From contig CACYQD010000006.1 in the NCBI GenBank assembly GCA_902776475.1, positions 62,001-126,000 on the forward strand: DNA of 64,000 nucleotides. The letters run 5' to 3'. This stretch comes from an uncultured Prevotellaceae bacterium. Lineage in GTDB: Bacteria > Bacteroidota > Bacteroidia > Bacteroidales > Bacteroidaceae. The position numbers were made by a program, and so were the translations under genes. Below are positions 19,140 through 27,839 of this stretch, in pieces. The notes beneath the pieces are model-generated. The model had not been told where the DNA came from, made no database searches, and worked only from the letters and a program-made list of their open reading frames with translations. Within the stretch, counting starts at the first letter, position 1. Every line of letters begins with the position of its first letter.

Positions 19140-21998
19140 ATGAAAAAAACAAATATATTCGTGCTTTCACTGCTCGTTGGCATCGGACTGCCCGCATCGG
19201 CACAGCAGGACAGCCTTGGCATCGATTTCGCTGATCAGGTCATCGAAGTGGGCGCCAATAAGGACTTCTCCCGCGCACAATCTACGGCCGCAGTCTCTGT
19301 CATCACCAACAGAGATGTGAACAAGCGTTCTGCCAAGAACATCGGGAACTCGATTCTCGGTCAGGGCAACGGACTCATCTCCTTGCAGGGAACGGGGACC
19401 TACTTCGAGCAGAACCCCACATTCTATGTGCGCGGACTGCAGAGTCTGAGCACCAGCGCACCGCTCATCCTTGTCGATGGTGTGGAGCGTGACATGAGTT
19501 TTATCAGTCCTGAGGAGGTGGATCATGTGTCTATCCTCAAAGATGCCGCTGCTGTGGCGCTCTATGGATACAAAGGTGCCAACGGTGCTATCCTCATCAC
19601 GACCAAGCGAGGAGAGTACAACAGTCAGAATATCCGCGTCTCCTACGACCATCTGTTCAACACCCAAACCAATCGTCCGAAGTTTGTGGATGGCGCGACT
19701 TTCGCCAGTGCGATGAATGAAGCACTGGCCAACGAAGGGGGCGCTCCCAGGTTCTCCACGGAGGAAATCGCAGCCTTCCAGAGTGGAAACTACCCCTTCC
19801 AGTATCCCAACGTGAACTGGGTGGACGAGACTTTCCGCAAGAACGGCGCGACCAACAAAATCGCAGTGGAATTCAGCGGTGGCGGTCAGCGTTTCCGCTA
19901 CTTCACCATGGTAAATCTCCTTTCCGACAAAGGATTCATCAAGAACTTCGATGATACCAAAGGCTATTCAACCCAGGACAAATATGTGCGTGGCAACCTG
20001 CGCACTAACCTCGACATCGACTTGACTCCCACCACGATGCTCAAAGTCAACATGCTGGGTATGTTGAGTGAGATGTCACGTCCGGGCGGTCCGTCTTCCG
20101 TTGGCAGTTCCTCATCGACGGCTTCCGCCAACTTGTGGGACATGGTCTATAGCACACCGGCGCTGGCCTTCCCCATCAAGAACGAGGCAGAGGAATGGGG
20201 CGGCAGTTCCACCTACAGCGGTGTCAACAACCCTGTGGCCCAGTCTTCTGGTGCCGCCTATTACAAACTCCATGAGCGCGCGCTCTTCGCCGACATGACC
20301 CTGAATCAGGACCTGAAATACTGGATCGAAGGTCTGAGCCTCACGGCACGTCTGGGATACGACACCTATTCCACCCTCTATGAGGATCACAGCATGACAT
20401 ACATGTATGGCAATTATCCTGTCACGGGTTGGCAAGGAGGAGCACCTGTCAAGGGCGACTACTGGTCATCAGGCACACCAGGTACGATGAGCAAGAACTC
20501 AGGAACGATTGACTGGGCGCGGAGACTTGTCTTCTCCGCAGGAGTCAACTTCGACCGCACATTTGCTGACAAGCACTACCTCTATAGCCAGCTGAAGTGG
20601 GATTACGAATACCAGAACACCACGGGCAGCACAGGATATACGGTCTACCGTCAAAACTTCTCATGGCTCGGCCATTACGGTTTCGACAACCGCTATATCG
20701 GTGAGCTTGCCCTCGTCTATTCAGGTTCCAACCGTTTGGCTCCAGATACCAAGTGGAACCTTTCACCCACCGTTTCAGCCGCATGGGTGCTTTCAAACGA
20801 GGAGTTCCTCAAAGACAATTCCTTCGTCAACTTCCTGAAAATGCGTGCCAGCTTTGGCATCATCAATGCAGACTATCTGCCAGGCGACAACGTGTGGAAC
20901 TACTATGCCGCTTCCTATTCTCAAGGCTCATCGGCTACAGGAAGCTATCCTTTCGGATCTGGCTATGATGTGGTTTATCCCAATACGACCCTTGGACTGC
21001 TTCCCAACCTGAACCCAAGCCATGAGAAGGCATACAAATACAACTTTGGCGTGGATGCCACGCTGTTGGGTGGACTGAATGTCGAGCTCGACCTCTACAT
21101 GCAGCAGCGTAAGGATATCTGGGTGGCTGGTTCGGGTGCTTATACAGCACTCATCGGATTTGATGCACCCTATATCAACGCCGGCAAGGTGGACAGCAAG
21201 GGCTTCGAGCTCTCGGTCGACTACACCAAGACAATAGGCGACCTGACCTTCAACGTTGGTGGTATGTTCAACTACAACAAGAATGAAATCAAGGAACAGG
21301 CAGAAGAGCCCCGTGCCTACGAAAACCTCGTCAGGACAGGCAATCCGCTGAACTCCACCTATGGACTCGTGGCTCTCGGACTCTTCCGTGACCAGGCCGA
21401 CATCGATGCCAGCCCCAAGCAGAATTTCTCCACCGTATATCCTGGTGACATCAAGTACAAGGACGTCAACGGCGACAATGTTATCGATGCCAACGACGTG
21501 ACCAAGATCGGCTATAGCGGCTATGCTCCTGAGATTTTCTACAACCTCCATGCCGGACTCGAATACAAGGGCTTCGGCTTCAATCTCCTGTTCCAAGGTG
21601 TCGGACACTATACCGCTAACCTGAACGCCAAGGGTATGTACTGGCCGCTGCTCAACAGCACCAACCTCTCACAGATGGCATACGAAGGACGCTGGACCAC
21701 CGGCAACCCCAATGCCAAGTTCCCCCGTCTGAGTGCAGAGAGCAATGCCAACAACTATCAGACCAGCACATTCTGGCAGCGTGACCGCTCATTCATCAAA
21801 CTCCGCAATGTAGAAGTTTACTACAACTTGCCAGAGTATCTGTTGAACAAAACCGGCTTCATCAAAACTGCCAAAGTATATGTGCGCGGTGTGGACCTCT
21901 TCTGCGCCGACCATATCGATGAGGCCGATGCAGAATGCTATGGTGTGACGGCTCCTCTTAACAAAAGTGTCGTAGCAGGCGTAGCCTTGTCATTCTAA
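19140..21998 (+). CDS. SusC-like TonB-dependent transporter (second, lacks N-terminal regulatory-like domain)
   Basis: This 952-residue transporter has a signal peptide (MKKTNIFVLSLLVGIGLPASAQ) and then goes almost directly into the plug domain at about residues 45-160. The plug carries ESGA-like variants of the SusC signature (VSILKDAAAVALYGYKG and ITTKRGE). The carboxypeptidase-regulatory-like domain present in the first SusC is absent, which explains the shorter length. The barrel ends in VVAGVALSF. It is the second transporter of a tandem SusC/SusD set and would import a related or larger oligosaccharide. Start at 19140 is set by the signal peptide. Confidence 0.92.
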   Translation: MKKTNIFVLSLLVGIGLPASAQQDSLGIDFADQVIEVGANKDFSRAQSTAAVSVITNRDVNKRSAKNIGNSILGQGNGLISLQGTGTYFEQNPTFYVRGLQSLSTSAPLILVDGVERDMSFISPEEVDHVSILKDAAAVALYGYKGANGAILITTKRGEYNSQNIRVSYDHLFNTQTNRPKFVDGATFASAMNEALANEGGAPRFSTEEIAAFQSGNYPFQYPNVNWVDETFRKNGATNKIAVEFSGGGQRFRYFTMVNLLSDKGFIKNFDDTKGYSTQDKYVRGNLRTNLDIDLTPTTMLKVNMLGMLSEMSRPGGPSSVGSSSSTASANLWDMVYSTPALAFPIKNEAEEWGGSSTYSGVNNPVAQSSGAAYYKLHERALFADMTLNQDLKYWIEGLSLTARLGYDTYSTLYEDHSMTYMYGNYPVTGWQGGAPVKGDYWSSGTPGTMSKNSGTIDWARRLVFSAGVNFDRTFADKHYLYSQLKWDYEYQNTTGSTGYTVYRQNFSWLGHYGFDNRYIGELALVYSGSNRLAPDTKWNLSPTVSAAWVLSNEEFLKDNSFVNFLKMRASFGIINADYLPGDNVWNYYAASYSQGSSATGSYPFGSGYDVVYPNTTLGLLPNLNPSHEKAYKYNFGVDATLLGGLNVELDLYMQQRKDIWVAGSGAYTALIGFDAPYINAGKVDSKGFELSVDYTKTIGDLTFNVGGMFNYNKNEIKEQAEEPRAYENLVRTGNPLNSTYGLVALGLFRDQADIDASPKQNFSTVYPGDIKYKDVNGDNVIDANDVTKIGYSGYAPEIFYNLHAGLEYKGFGFNLLFQGVGHYTANLNAKGMYWPLLNSTNLSQMAYEGRWTTGNPNAKFPRLSAESNANNYQTSTFWQRDRSFIKLRNVEVYYNLPEYLLNKTGFIKTAKVYVRGVDLFCADHIDEADAECYGVTAPLNKSVVAGVALSF

Positions 21999-22019
21999 CC
22001 TTTAAACAGACAGAAGAAT

Positions 22020-23687
22020 ATGAAACTGAGAAATAAATTTTTAAGTGCGCTTGCTGTCGTAGCACTCACTTCCTGTAGCGATCAGATGGACTATAAGGAG
22101 TTCAGCATCTACGATACGGCCTACATGCAGAAGAAGTTTGAGCGTGCAGGTGGTTTCCTCTCCACCATCTATGCCGACCTGGATTCTGATTTCGGCAACT
22201 ACAGTGGTGCCATGCTCTCATCGGCCACCGACGAGTCGGTTTACTCACACGCCGGAAATGCTATCGAGAGTTTCTTCAACGGTGCATGGAGTCCGACCAA
22301 TGCCAACAGCTCCATCTGGACTACTTGCTATCATGGCATTGCCTATTGCAACCTGTTCCTCGACGAATTCACCGGTTTGAAGTTTGAGGACTACAAACTC
22401 GACAAAAACTTCATGGCCGAGATGTACCAGTATAACAACTATCAGTGGGAGGCCCGCTTCCTCAGGGCATATTTCTACTTCCTGCTGGTACGCCAGTATG
22501 GTGGTGTTCCTCTTCTCACTAAGAACATGGAAGCCAACGAGGCCAGCGTGCAGCCGCGCGCAACAGCCGACGAGATTTATGCCTTCATCGACTCAGAGTG
22601 CGCAGCCATCAAAGACTCCATCACCAAAGATTATGGTGACCTGGGCAATTTGGCCATGACTCCCGCCAACAACGGACGCGCCAACAACCTGGCAGTTCTG
22701 GCTCTGCGTGCCCGTGCCGCCCTCTATCATGCCAGTCCTCTCTTCAATCCCAACAATGACAAAGAACTTTGGCGGAAGGCAGCCGAGCTGAACAAGGCCG
22801 TCATCGATTCATGTCAGGCCCGCAAGATGAAACTATCCACCGACTACCGGGGGTTGTTCATCGGCAACACCAGCTGGAGCGACGCCAACGCTGTTGGAGA
22901 GATTATCTTCGGTCGGCGCATGCCTACGGAGAACCGCAACTTCGAGACCTACAACTTCCCCGTGGGTATTTCAGGAGCCGGTGCAGGTGGTGGCGGAGGC
23001 AACTGTCCTTCACAAAATCTCGTAGAGGCCTACGAGGATGGTGACAAGCGCTTCGGGCAGACCATTGCCTGCAATGGAGATTCCTGGCCCAATGCCAACA
23101 CCACACCACTCGAGACCTTCGAAGGTGGTCTGAACGGACTTCCCAAGGCATACGCCACTCCTACGGGCTATTATCTGAAGAAATACGTCACTGAGTCAGT
23201 TCAGATTGCCGGAAATGGAGCCAACACTTGTAAACACGTATGGGTGACCTTCCGTCTGGCTGAGTTCTATCTCAACTATGCCGAGTGCATGCTGAATCTC
23301 ACTGGCAGTGGCTATGAGGCCGCTTCTGGCTTCACCATGACCCCGAAATATGCCATTGACCAGGTGCGCAGACGTGCTGGCCTGGCAGGTATCGAAGAAG
23401 GTCTGAGCGCCAGCGAATTCAAGGACAAGTATGAGAAGGAGCGCTTCGTGGAGTTTGCCTTCGAGGGTCACCGTTTCTTCGATGTCCGTCGGTGGAAGGA
23501 AGGCGATAAGTATTTCAAGACCATCTACGGTCTGAAGATCACGAAGAATGCCGATGGTACGTTTACTGAGACGAAGACCGTGGTGCAGAACCGCCAGTGG
23601 GATGAGTCGAAGATGAATCTGTTCCCCATACCACAGAGCGAGATTCTCAAGTCTGGCCATGTACTTGAGCAAAATCCTGGATGGTAA
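22020..23687 (+). CDS. SusD/RagB-like surface lipoprotein (second)
   Basis: This is a 555-residue lipoprotein whose signal peptide ends in VALTSC, giving Cys19 as the lipid site. It has the SusD helical fold, with RFLRAYFYFLLVRQYGGVPL near residue 150. The C-terminal family block (YEKERFVEFAFEGHRFFDVRRW, then IPQSEILKSG and EQNPGW) is complete. A glycine-rich loop GAGAGGGGGN near residue 325 could sit at the glycan-binding face. It partners the second SusC, 21 bases upstream. A hairpin at 23697 follows and probably ends or attenuates the operon. Confidence 0.93.
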   Translation: MKLRNKFLSALAVVALTSCSDQMDYKEFSIYDTAYMQKKFERAGGFLSTIYADLDSDFGNYSGAMLSSATDESVYSHAGNAIESFFNGAWSPTNANSSIWTTCYHGIAYCNLFLDEFTGLKFEDYKLDKNFMAEMYQYNNYQWEARFLRAYFYFLLVRQYGGVPLLTKNMEANEASVQPRATADEIYAFIDSECAAIKDSITKDYGDLGNLAMTPANNGRANNLAVLALRARAALYHASPLFNPNNDKELWRKAAELNKAVIDSCQARKMKLSTDYRGLFIGNTSWSDANAVGEIIFGRRMPTENRNFETYNFPVGISGAGAGGGGGNCPSQNLVEAYEDGDKRFGQTIACNGDSWPNANTTPLETFEGGLNGLPKAYATPTGYYLKKYVTESVQIAGNGANTCKHVWVTFRLAEFYLNYAECMLNLTGSGYEAASGFTMTPKYAIDQVRRRAGLAGIEEGLSASEFKDKYEKERFVEFAFEGHRFFDVRRWKEGDKYFKTIYGLKITKNADGTFTETKTVVQNRQWDESKMNLFPIPQSEILKSGHVLEQNPGW

Positions 23688-23696
23688 TCTGATTTG

Positions 23697-23730
23697 TGCT
23701 GTAGGGTACTCTCATCAGTGCCCTACAGCA
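23697..23730 (+). terminator. Hairpin after the SusC/SusD operon
   Basis: TGCTGTAGGG and CCCTACAGCA form a perfect 10-bp stem just past the second susD stop codon. There is no T-run, so it may act as an attenuator or as a 3'-end stabiliser. Confidence 0.6.
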
Positions 23731-23781
23731 TAATACTAATGTTAAATTTATGATAATTTCAGCAGATTGCAATTTTTTTTG

Positions 23782-23789
23782 TAACTTTG
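23782..23789 (+). promoter_or_regulatory. Promoter -7 box for the 716-residue secreted protein
   Basis: TAACTTTG matches TAnnTTTG and lies 59 bases before the start at 23849. With the hairpin upstream it suggests separate transcription from the Sus genes. Confidence 0.5.
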
Positions 23790-23848
23790 CTTGCAAATGT
23801 AAACATTATAGGTAATACCTTTTTATTAATAATTAAAACAAATCGATT

Positions 23849-25999
23849 ATGAGAAAATTTTATCTCCTTTTCGCATCATTGTTCGCTTTCTCCGTGGTAG
23901 CGAATGCTGGTGTAAAGAACCTGTTGAAACAGGATTTCGAAATTGTCTCCACTCCTGCTGATGCAGGTTGGACCTCTCCGAACCTGGCAGGCGGTATGTC
24001 TATCCTCTCCGATGCAGAGGGTAAGATGTTCCAGTTCGATCTTGGAAACAACAACAACCGTAATGCCGTGATGAATTTCAACTACGGACTGGAAGGTGAT
24101 GCCACCATCTATGACGGCCAGGACGTGAAGAACTACACTGTGAGCTTCACATGGTGTCTTGCAAAGAATCCTTCGAGCACAGGTAATGCTGCCAACGTGC
24201 AGTATTCCACCGAGCTGGCTCTTATTACGCCGAGTGTAGCCACTTCCGATGTAGAGGGTTGGAAAATCACTACTGGTATCAACAACGGACAGTATGCCGC
24301 CAACGACTCCCTCCGTCTGTTTGCACTTACCCAGTTGAAAGGCGCTTATTCTGCCGAAAACGAGTACTGGACCGACAACACCGACAACAGCAACTACATC
24401 TACGATTTCTACATCAATGGCGACCGGAATCAGGTTGTCACTCTTGAGGAACAAGGATGGTACACCATCACGGTCAATGTTGACACCGAAGCACGTACAG
24501 CTACTTATGAGATTTTCTCGTTGATGCAGAACGATGTGCTTGCCACTGGCACCTACAACATTCCTGAGTATGCCAGCGTGTATGTCAAGGGACTCAATGT
24601 GCTTCTTGGCCGCTACAACTCCTTAGCTCAAATCGACGATGTAAAAGTCCAGACCACTGTTGATGGTGACTATGCCAATGCTCCAACTGTTGCGTTGACT
24701 GGTGTTAATATGGCCAAGCGTTCATATCTGATCTTCTTCGAGGAGTCTGCTGGCGAGATCCTGCACATTAAGAAGACCGATGGCACTGAGGATATGGCTA
24801 CTGTAAGTCCTTATGCTTACGAGACAGAAACTTCCGGCACAATGGAAGCATGGACAGAGAATGGCACCGCTACCTCTGAGCGCGTTGTTATCGATGTTGT
24901 GGCAGAAGTGATTCCTCTGCCTGCCGCCAATATTGACATCACCAAGGTGAATGCCGGTTATGTGAAAACGCTCTTGATGACAGTGGACAATTCCACCGTT
25001 CCAACACAGCCTTCCATCACCCTGACTTGGTCGTACAGCAATGGTGACCAGTCTGCCGGTGAGGTTGCCAGCGGTGCTATCTACGAGGCCAGTGAGAAGG
25101 GTACCCTGACCGTGACTACTCACGCCTACGGATTCGCTGAAACCACTGTTACCTTCGAGAACAACACCGAGTTTGCCGTTCACTGCTCTATCGACTTCCA
25201 GCACATGGACGAAGCTACCCTCACAAGCAAGGGCTTCACGGAGATTGATCCTCTCCAGGCTTCCAACATGAGTGGTGAGAACAACTGGACCGCACGTAAG
25301 CGTCTGTGGTTCGGCATCGAGAATGGCGAGACCAACGCTGACGGTTCTGCCAAGTATGACACCTATGTGGTCTATGGTCCAGCAGAAACTGAGGGTGCTG
25401 AGCCTATCCGCCGCTTCACCTTCCCCGCTGCCAACCTGAATCAGGAGGCTTCCAGAATGTTTGCTCCGTTCTACACCTGGTACACCGGCGAGGCTGATCC
25501 CGCCGTTGCTGATGGCAGTGACGTTGCTGGTCTGAAGATGAACTATGGTATTGGTCTGATCAATACTGGTTTGAAGGGTGATGGTTCTTCCATCAACTAT
25601 CCTAACGGTATCGTTGGTGTTGACGGTCTGACCGACAATGACTACTTCATCCTTTATGTGGTCAGCGACTACGGATCATCTTCCGCTCACCCGATCTATC
25701 CTGTTGGCACCACTCCCGCCGACGGCCGTGCCATGTACAAGGCTGGTAACATCGGTGATGGTACCAATGTCCAGGTGCTCCGCGGTACTGAGACCTTCAG
25801 CCTCTACCGTATCGACACTGCCATCGCCCGCGTCGATGTATTCAATGCTACTGGTGAAGGAATCGAGGAAGTCAATACTGGTGCCATCGTCTCCGACCAC
25901 AATGCTCCTGTATACAACCTCAACGGTGTTCAGATGAATTCGAACAACCTGCCGAAGGGTGTGTATGTGAAGCAGGGCAAGAAGTTCATCGTTCGCTAA
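23849..25999 (+). CDS. Large secreted protein in the surface-glycan-binding position, with short C-terminal secretion tail
   Basis: This 716-residue protein has a signal peptide ending in VVANA and no lipobox. It contains several beta-sandwich regions: residues 25-270 resemble a lectin-like or CBM-like fold, and later Ig-like repeats run from about 280 to 460. The C-terminus, PVYNLNGVQM followed by LPKGVYVKQGKKFIVR, matches the short sorting tail common on Prevotella secreted proteins and resembling type IX secretion C-terminal domains. No catalytic motif is recognised. Its place after two SusC/SusD pairs is that of a surface glycan-binding protein (XusE position in xylan loci), but the sequence does not prove binding. 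A strong terminator follows. Confidence 0.8.
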   Translation: MRKFYLLFASLFAFSVVANAGVKNLLKQDFEIVSTPADAGWTSPNLAGGMSILSDAEGKMFQFDLGNNNNRNAVMNFNYGLEGDATIYDGQDVKNYTVSFTWCLAKNPSSTGNAANVQYSTELALITPSVATSDVEGWKITTGINNGQYAANDSLRLFALTQLKGAYSAENEYWTDNTDNSNYIYDFYINGDRNQVVTLEEQGWYTITVNVDTEARTATYEIFSLMQNDVLATGTYNIPEYASVYVKGLNVLLGRYNSLAQIDDVKVQTTVDGDYANAPTVALTGVNMAKRSYLIFFEESAGEILHIKKTDGTEDMATVSPYAYETETSGTMEAWTENGTATSERVVIDVVAEVIPLPAANIDITKVNAGYVKTLLMTVDNSTVPTQPSITLTWSYSNGDQSAGEVASGAIYEASEKGTLTVTTHAYGFAETTVTFENNTEFAVHCSIDFQHMDEATLTSKGFTEIDPLQASNMSGENNWTARKRLWFGIENGETNADGSAKYDTYVVYGPAETEGAEPIRRFTFPAANLNQEASRMFAPFYTWYTGEADPAVADGSDVAGLKMNYGIGLINTGLKGDGSSINYPNGIVGVDGLTDNDYFILYVVSDYGSSSAHPIYPVGTTPADGRAMYKAGNIGDGTNVQVLRGTETFSLYRIDTAIARVDVFNATGEGIEEVNTGAIVSDHNAPVYNLNGVQMNSNNLPKGVYVKQGKKFIVR

Positions 26000-26031
26000 T
26001 CTTCCAGAAAGATTCTGAAACGATTTCAATC

Positions 26032-26065
26032 ATCCCCGCGCTCGGTCATGAGCGCGGGGATTTTT
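26032..26065 (+). terminator. Strong intrinsic terminator
   Basis: ATCCCCGCGCTC and GAGCGCGGGGAT form a perfect 12-bp stem with a six-base loop and a following T-run. Confidence 0.92.
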
Positions 26066-26154
26066 AGTCGCATGATGGCGATACCGACATAAGCACAATG
26101 TGAGTGTCTTTTCTCCAAAGACGCTGTCTCAGCCTAAAAAATGAACACGTTCAT

Positions 26155-26185
26155 TTTGTTTTGCTCTCGACTTTTCGTATCTTTG
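26155..26185 (+). promoter_or_regulatory. Promoter for the 186-residue lipoprotein gene
   Basis: TTTG at 26155-26158, a 19-base spacer and TATCTTTG at 26178-26185 match the Bacteroidetes promoter. It lies inside an apparent upstream extension of the gene (ATG at 26141) and so places the true start at 26210. Confidence 0.7.
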
Positions 26186-26209
26186 CATCATCAAATCAAA
26201 AGAATAATC

Positions 26210-26770
26210 ATGGCTTATTTTAAGTATGCGTTTGTGCTGATGGCACTATTCTCCCTCTTGGCTTGTTCTGACGATGACCCAGAGGAAATGAACACCGATA
26301 CAGGCACGATGATATATAACGAGATCAAAGGCACCTATGAGGGAAGTGTGAGAGTGGAAAACGAAATGCTCCCCGTCATCATCGTCGTAGCCAATGACGA
26401 GTTCACTGTGAAACGTTTACCTTTGCTACCCATTCTAAAACGTATTTTCACCAGTCAGAGCGAATTGGAAGAGGCACTGAAATCCGTAGGCGAGACTACG
26501 ACCTTCACCGCTCCCATCGTCAACCTGACTGTGACAAGAACGTCGCTGCTCACAATGGATCCCACCGACTTGGTCCTGACCGTAACCGTTAACGGTGAGC
26601 GCAGGCAGGTGTCTGCCCTAATCCAGTCGTACGCCAACTGGGTCAGGTCATGGGGCACACTCTCGTCCGAGATGCGTGTTGTCGAGTTGTATTGCGATGG
26701 CAAGAAATTCGACCTTACCGACAATCGTATCGAATATTTGATCGATGAGGCCAAGAAGCCTAAAGAATAG
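26210..26770 (+). CDS. Lipoprotein, unknown function (possibly DUF4840-like)
   Basis: This 186-residue lipoprotein starts with MAYFKYAFVLMALFSLLAC; the lipobox Cys is followed by Ser and a run of acidic residues. The mature part opens with GTYEGSVRVENE, a beta-strand pattern seen in Bacteroidetes lipoprotein domains such as DUF4840. I offer that only as a possibility. An ATG at 26141 in the same frame would begin upstream of the promoter, so 26210 is chosen. The gene ends where an orphan secretion-tail fragment begins in another frame. Confidence 0.75.
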   Translation: MAYFKYAFVLMALFSLLACSDDDPEEMNTDTGTMIYNEIKGTYEGSVRVENEMLPVIIVVANDEFTVKRLPLLPILKRIFTSQSELEEALKSVGETTTFTAPIVNLTVTRTSLLTMDPTDLVLTVTVNGERRQVSALIQSYANWVRSWGTLSSEMRVVELYCDGKKFDLTDNRIEYLIDEAKKPKE

Positions 26771-26927
26771 AGAAAAGGGATATACGATTCCAAAACCCGT
26801 TAGGATCAGCTATTTCACCATCAACGGCATAGCTGTTGAGACAAACAAAGTCAACCATGGCATCTTCGTCAAACAGACAGAATATGCCAATGGAATGAAA
26901 AACCGGGAGAGAATCGTATTGGAATAA
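26742..26927 (+). pseudogene. Orphan fragment encoding a secretion-tail-like C-terminus
   Basis: A frame that opens right after a TGA at 26739 encodes about 60 residues. Its last 40 (ISYFTINGIAVETN, then NHGIFVKQ and RERIVLE) read like the short C-terminal sorting tail of secreted Prevotella proteins, with the YxxNG start and the GI(F/Y)V core. It has no signal peptide and partly overlaps the end of the lipoprotein gene in a different frame. I interpret it as the remnant 3' end of a lost secreted-protein gene. A real small gene starting at 26745 is less likely. Confidence 0.5.
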
Positions 26928-26942
26928 GAGAACCCCTGAAAT

Positions 26943-27704
26943 CTATTGGAGAAGGGCTTTCTGGGCGGCTGGCAGCCCTTGGTTGGCTGCTGCCTGGAAT
27001 AGTTCCATGGCTTTGGCCCGGTTGGAGGGAACGCCTTCTCCATCAAGATAGCAATAGCCTAAACTGAGCTGGGCCTGCGGATTACCCATCTCCACCGCCT
27101 TGGAATATAGTTCTATCGCCTTGGGCAAATCCTGAGCAATGCTGTTTCCATGCTGATAGTCCATGGCCATGGTAACCAAAGCCTGTGAATTGCCCATTTC
27201 AGCAGCTTTCTCATACAAGGAAAAACTTTTGGGGATGTCGGGTGCCACTCCAAAGCCATAGTTATAGCACATGGCCAGATAATAGGGTGCATAGCGGTTG
27301 TTGTCAATCTCTTCTTCAAGCCATTTCACCGCTTTCTCAAACAACTGCTGCGCCCGGTCCTCATTTTTAGTCACACCGAAACCAAAACGGTAGCAGAATC
27401 CCAAATAGTAGAGAGCTTCTGTCTGGTCTTTCTCAGCAGCCTGACCGAAGTATTCCAATGCTTTGTATTTGTCATTGGGCAGTCCACCATAACCATTGAA
27501 ATAGCATCTGCCCAGATAATACTGAGAGGTGGAATGCCCCATTTTTGCCATGGCCATGAATCCTTCCACCTGTTCGGGTGTGACATTTCCCCACGCCAGG
27601 GAATCCTCAATGGAGTTTTGGGGAATGACACTATCCGACGATTGTTGAGCCATGCCAAATTGAGCGATGACCATCAAACATGAGACCAGAAAATACTTAG
27701 CCAT
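26943..27704 (-). CDS. Secreted Sel1-repeat protein
   Basis: This 253-residue protein has a signal peptide (MAKYFLVSCLMVIAQFGMAQ) and then five to six Sel1-like helical repeats of about 36 residues. The repeats are marked by A...YYLG(R/F)CY.NG.G and DPKAIELYSKAAEMGN-type patterns; clear ones start near residues 56, 93, 135, 171 and 207. Sel1 repeats form a superhelix for protein-protein contacts. The role is probably as a periplasmic adaptor; no partner is evident. It lies downstream of the Wza-like gene, separated by a long-loop terminator. Confidence 0.88.
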   Translation of the reverse strand: MAKYFLVSCLMVIAQFGMAQQSSDSVIPQNSIEDSLAWGNVTPEQVEGFMAMAKMGHSTSQYYLGRCYFNGYGGLPNDKYKALEYFGQAAEKDQTEALYYLGFCYRFGFGVTKNEDRAQQLFEKAVKWLEEEIDNNRYAPYYLAMCYNYGFGVAPDIPKSFSLYEKAAEMGNSQALVTMAMDYQHGNSIAQDLPKAIELYSKAVEMGNPQAQLSLGYCYLDGEGVPSNRAKAMELFQAAANQGLPAAQKALLQ

Positions 27705-27731
27705 GAGCGTTATCGATTTATGGATTCAACA

Positions 27732-27810
27732 AAAATGCCTTTTCAACACTGTGCCTGTCCAACGCCGCGCCTGCGGACAAAGGAGAAAAGGAAACCGCGT
27801 TGAAAAGGCA
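27732..27810 (-). terminator. Long-loop hairpin terminator after the export lipoprotein gene
   Basis: TGCCTTTTCAAC at 27736-27747 and GTTGAAAAGGCA at 27799-27810 are perfect 12-base inverted repeats 51 bases apart. Between them, GTCC and GGAC bound a G+C-rich inner hairpin. On the minus strand the stem is followed by TTTTTG. The long loop makes it unusual. Confidence 0.6.
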
Positions 27811-27839
27811 ATCCTGTAATATCAGGTCCTCTCGTCTCG

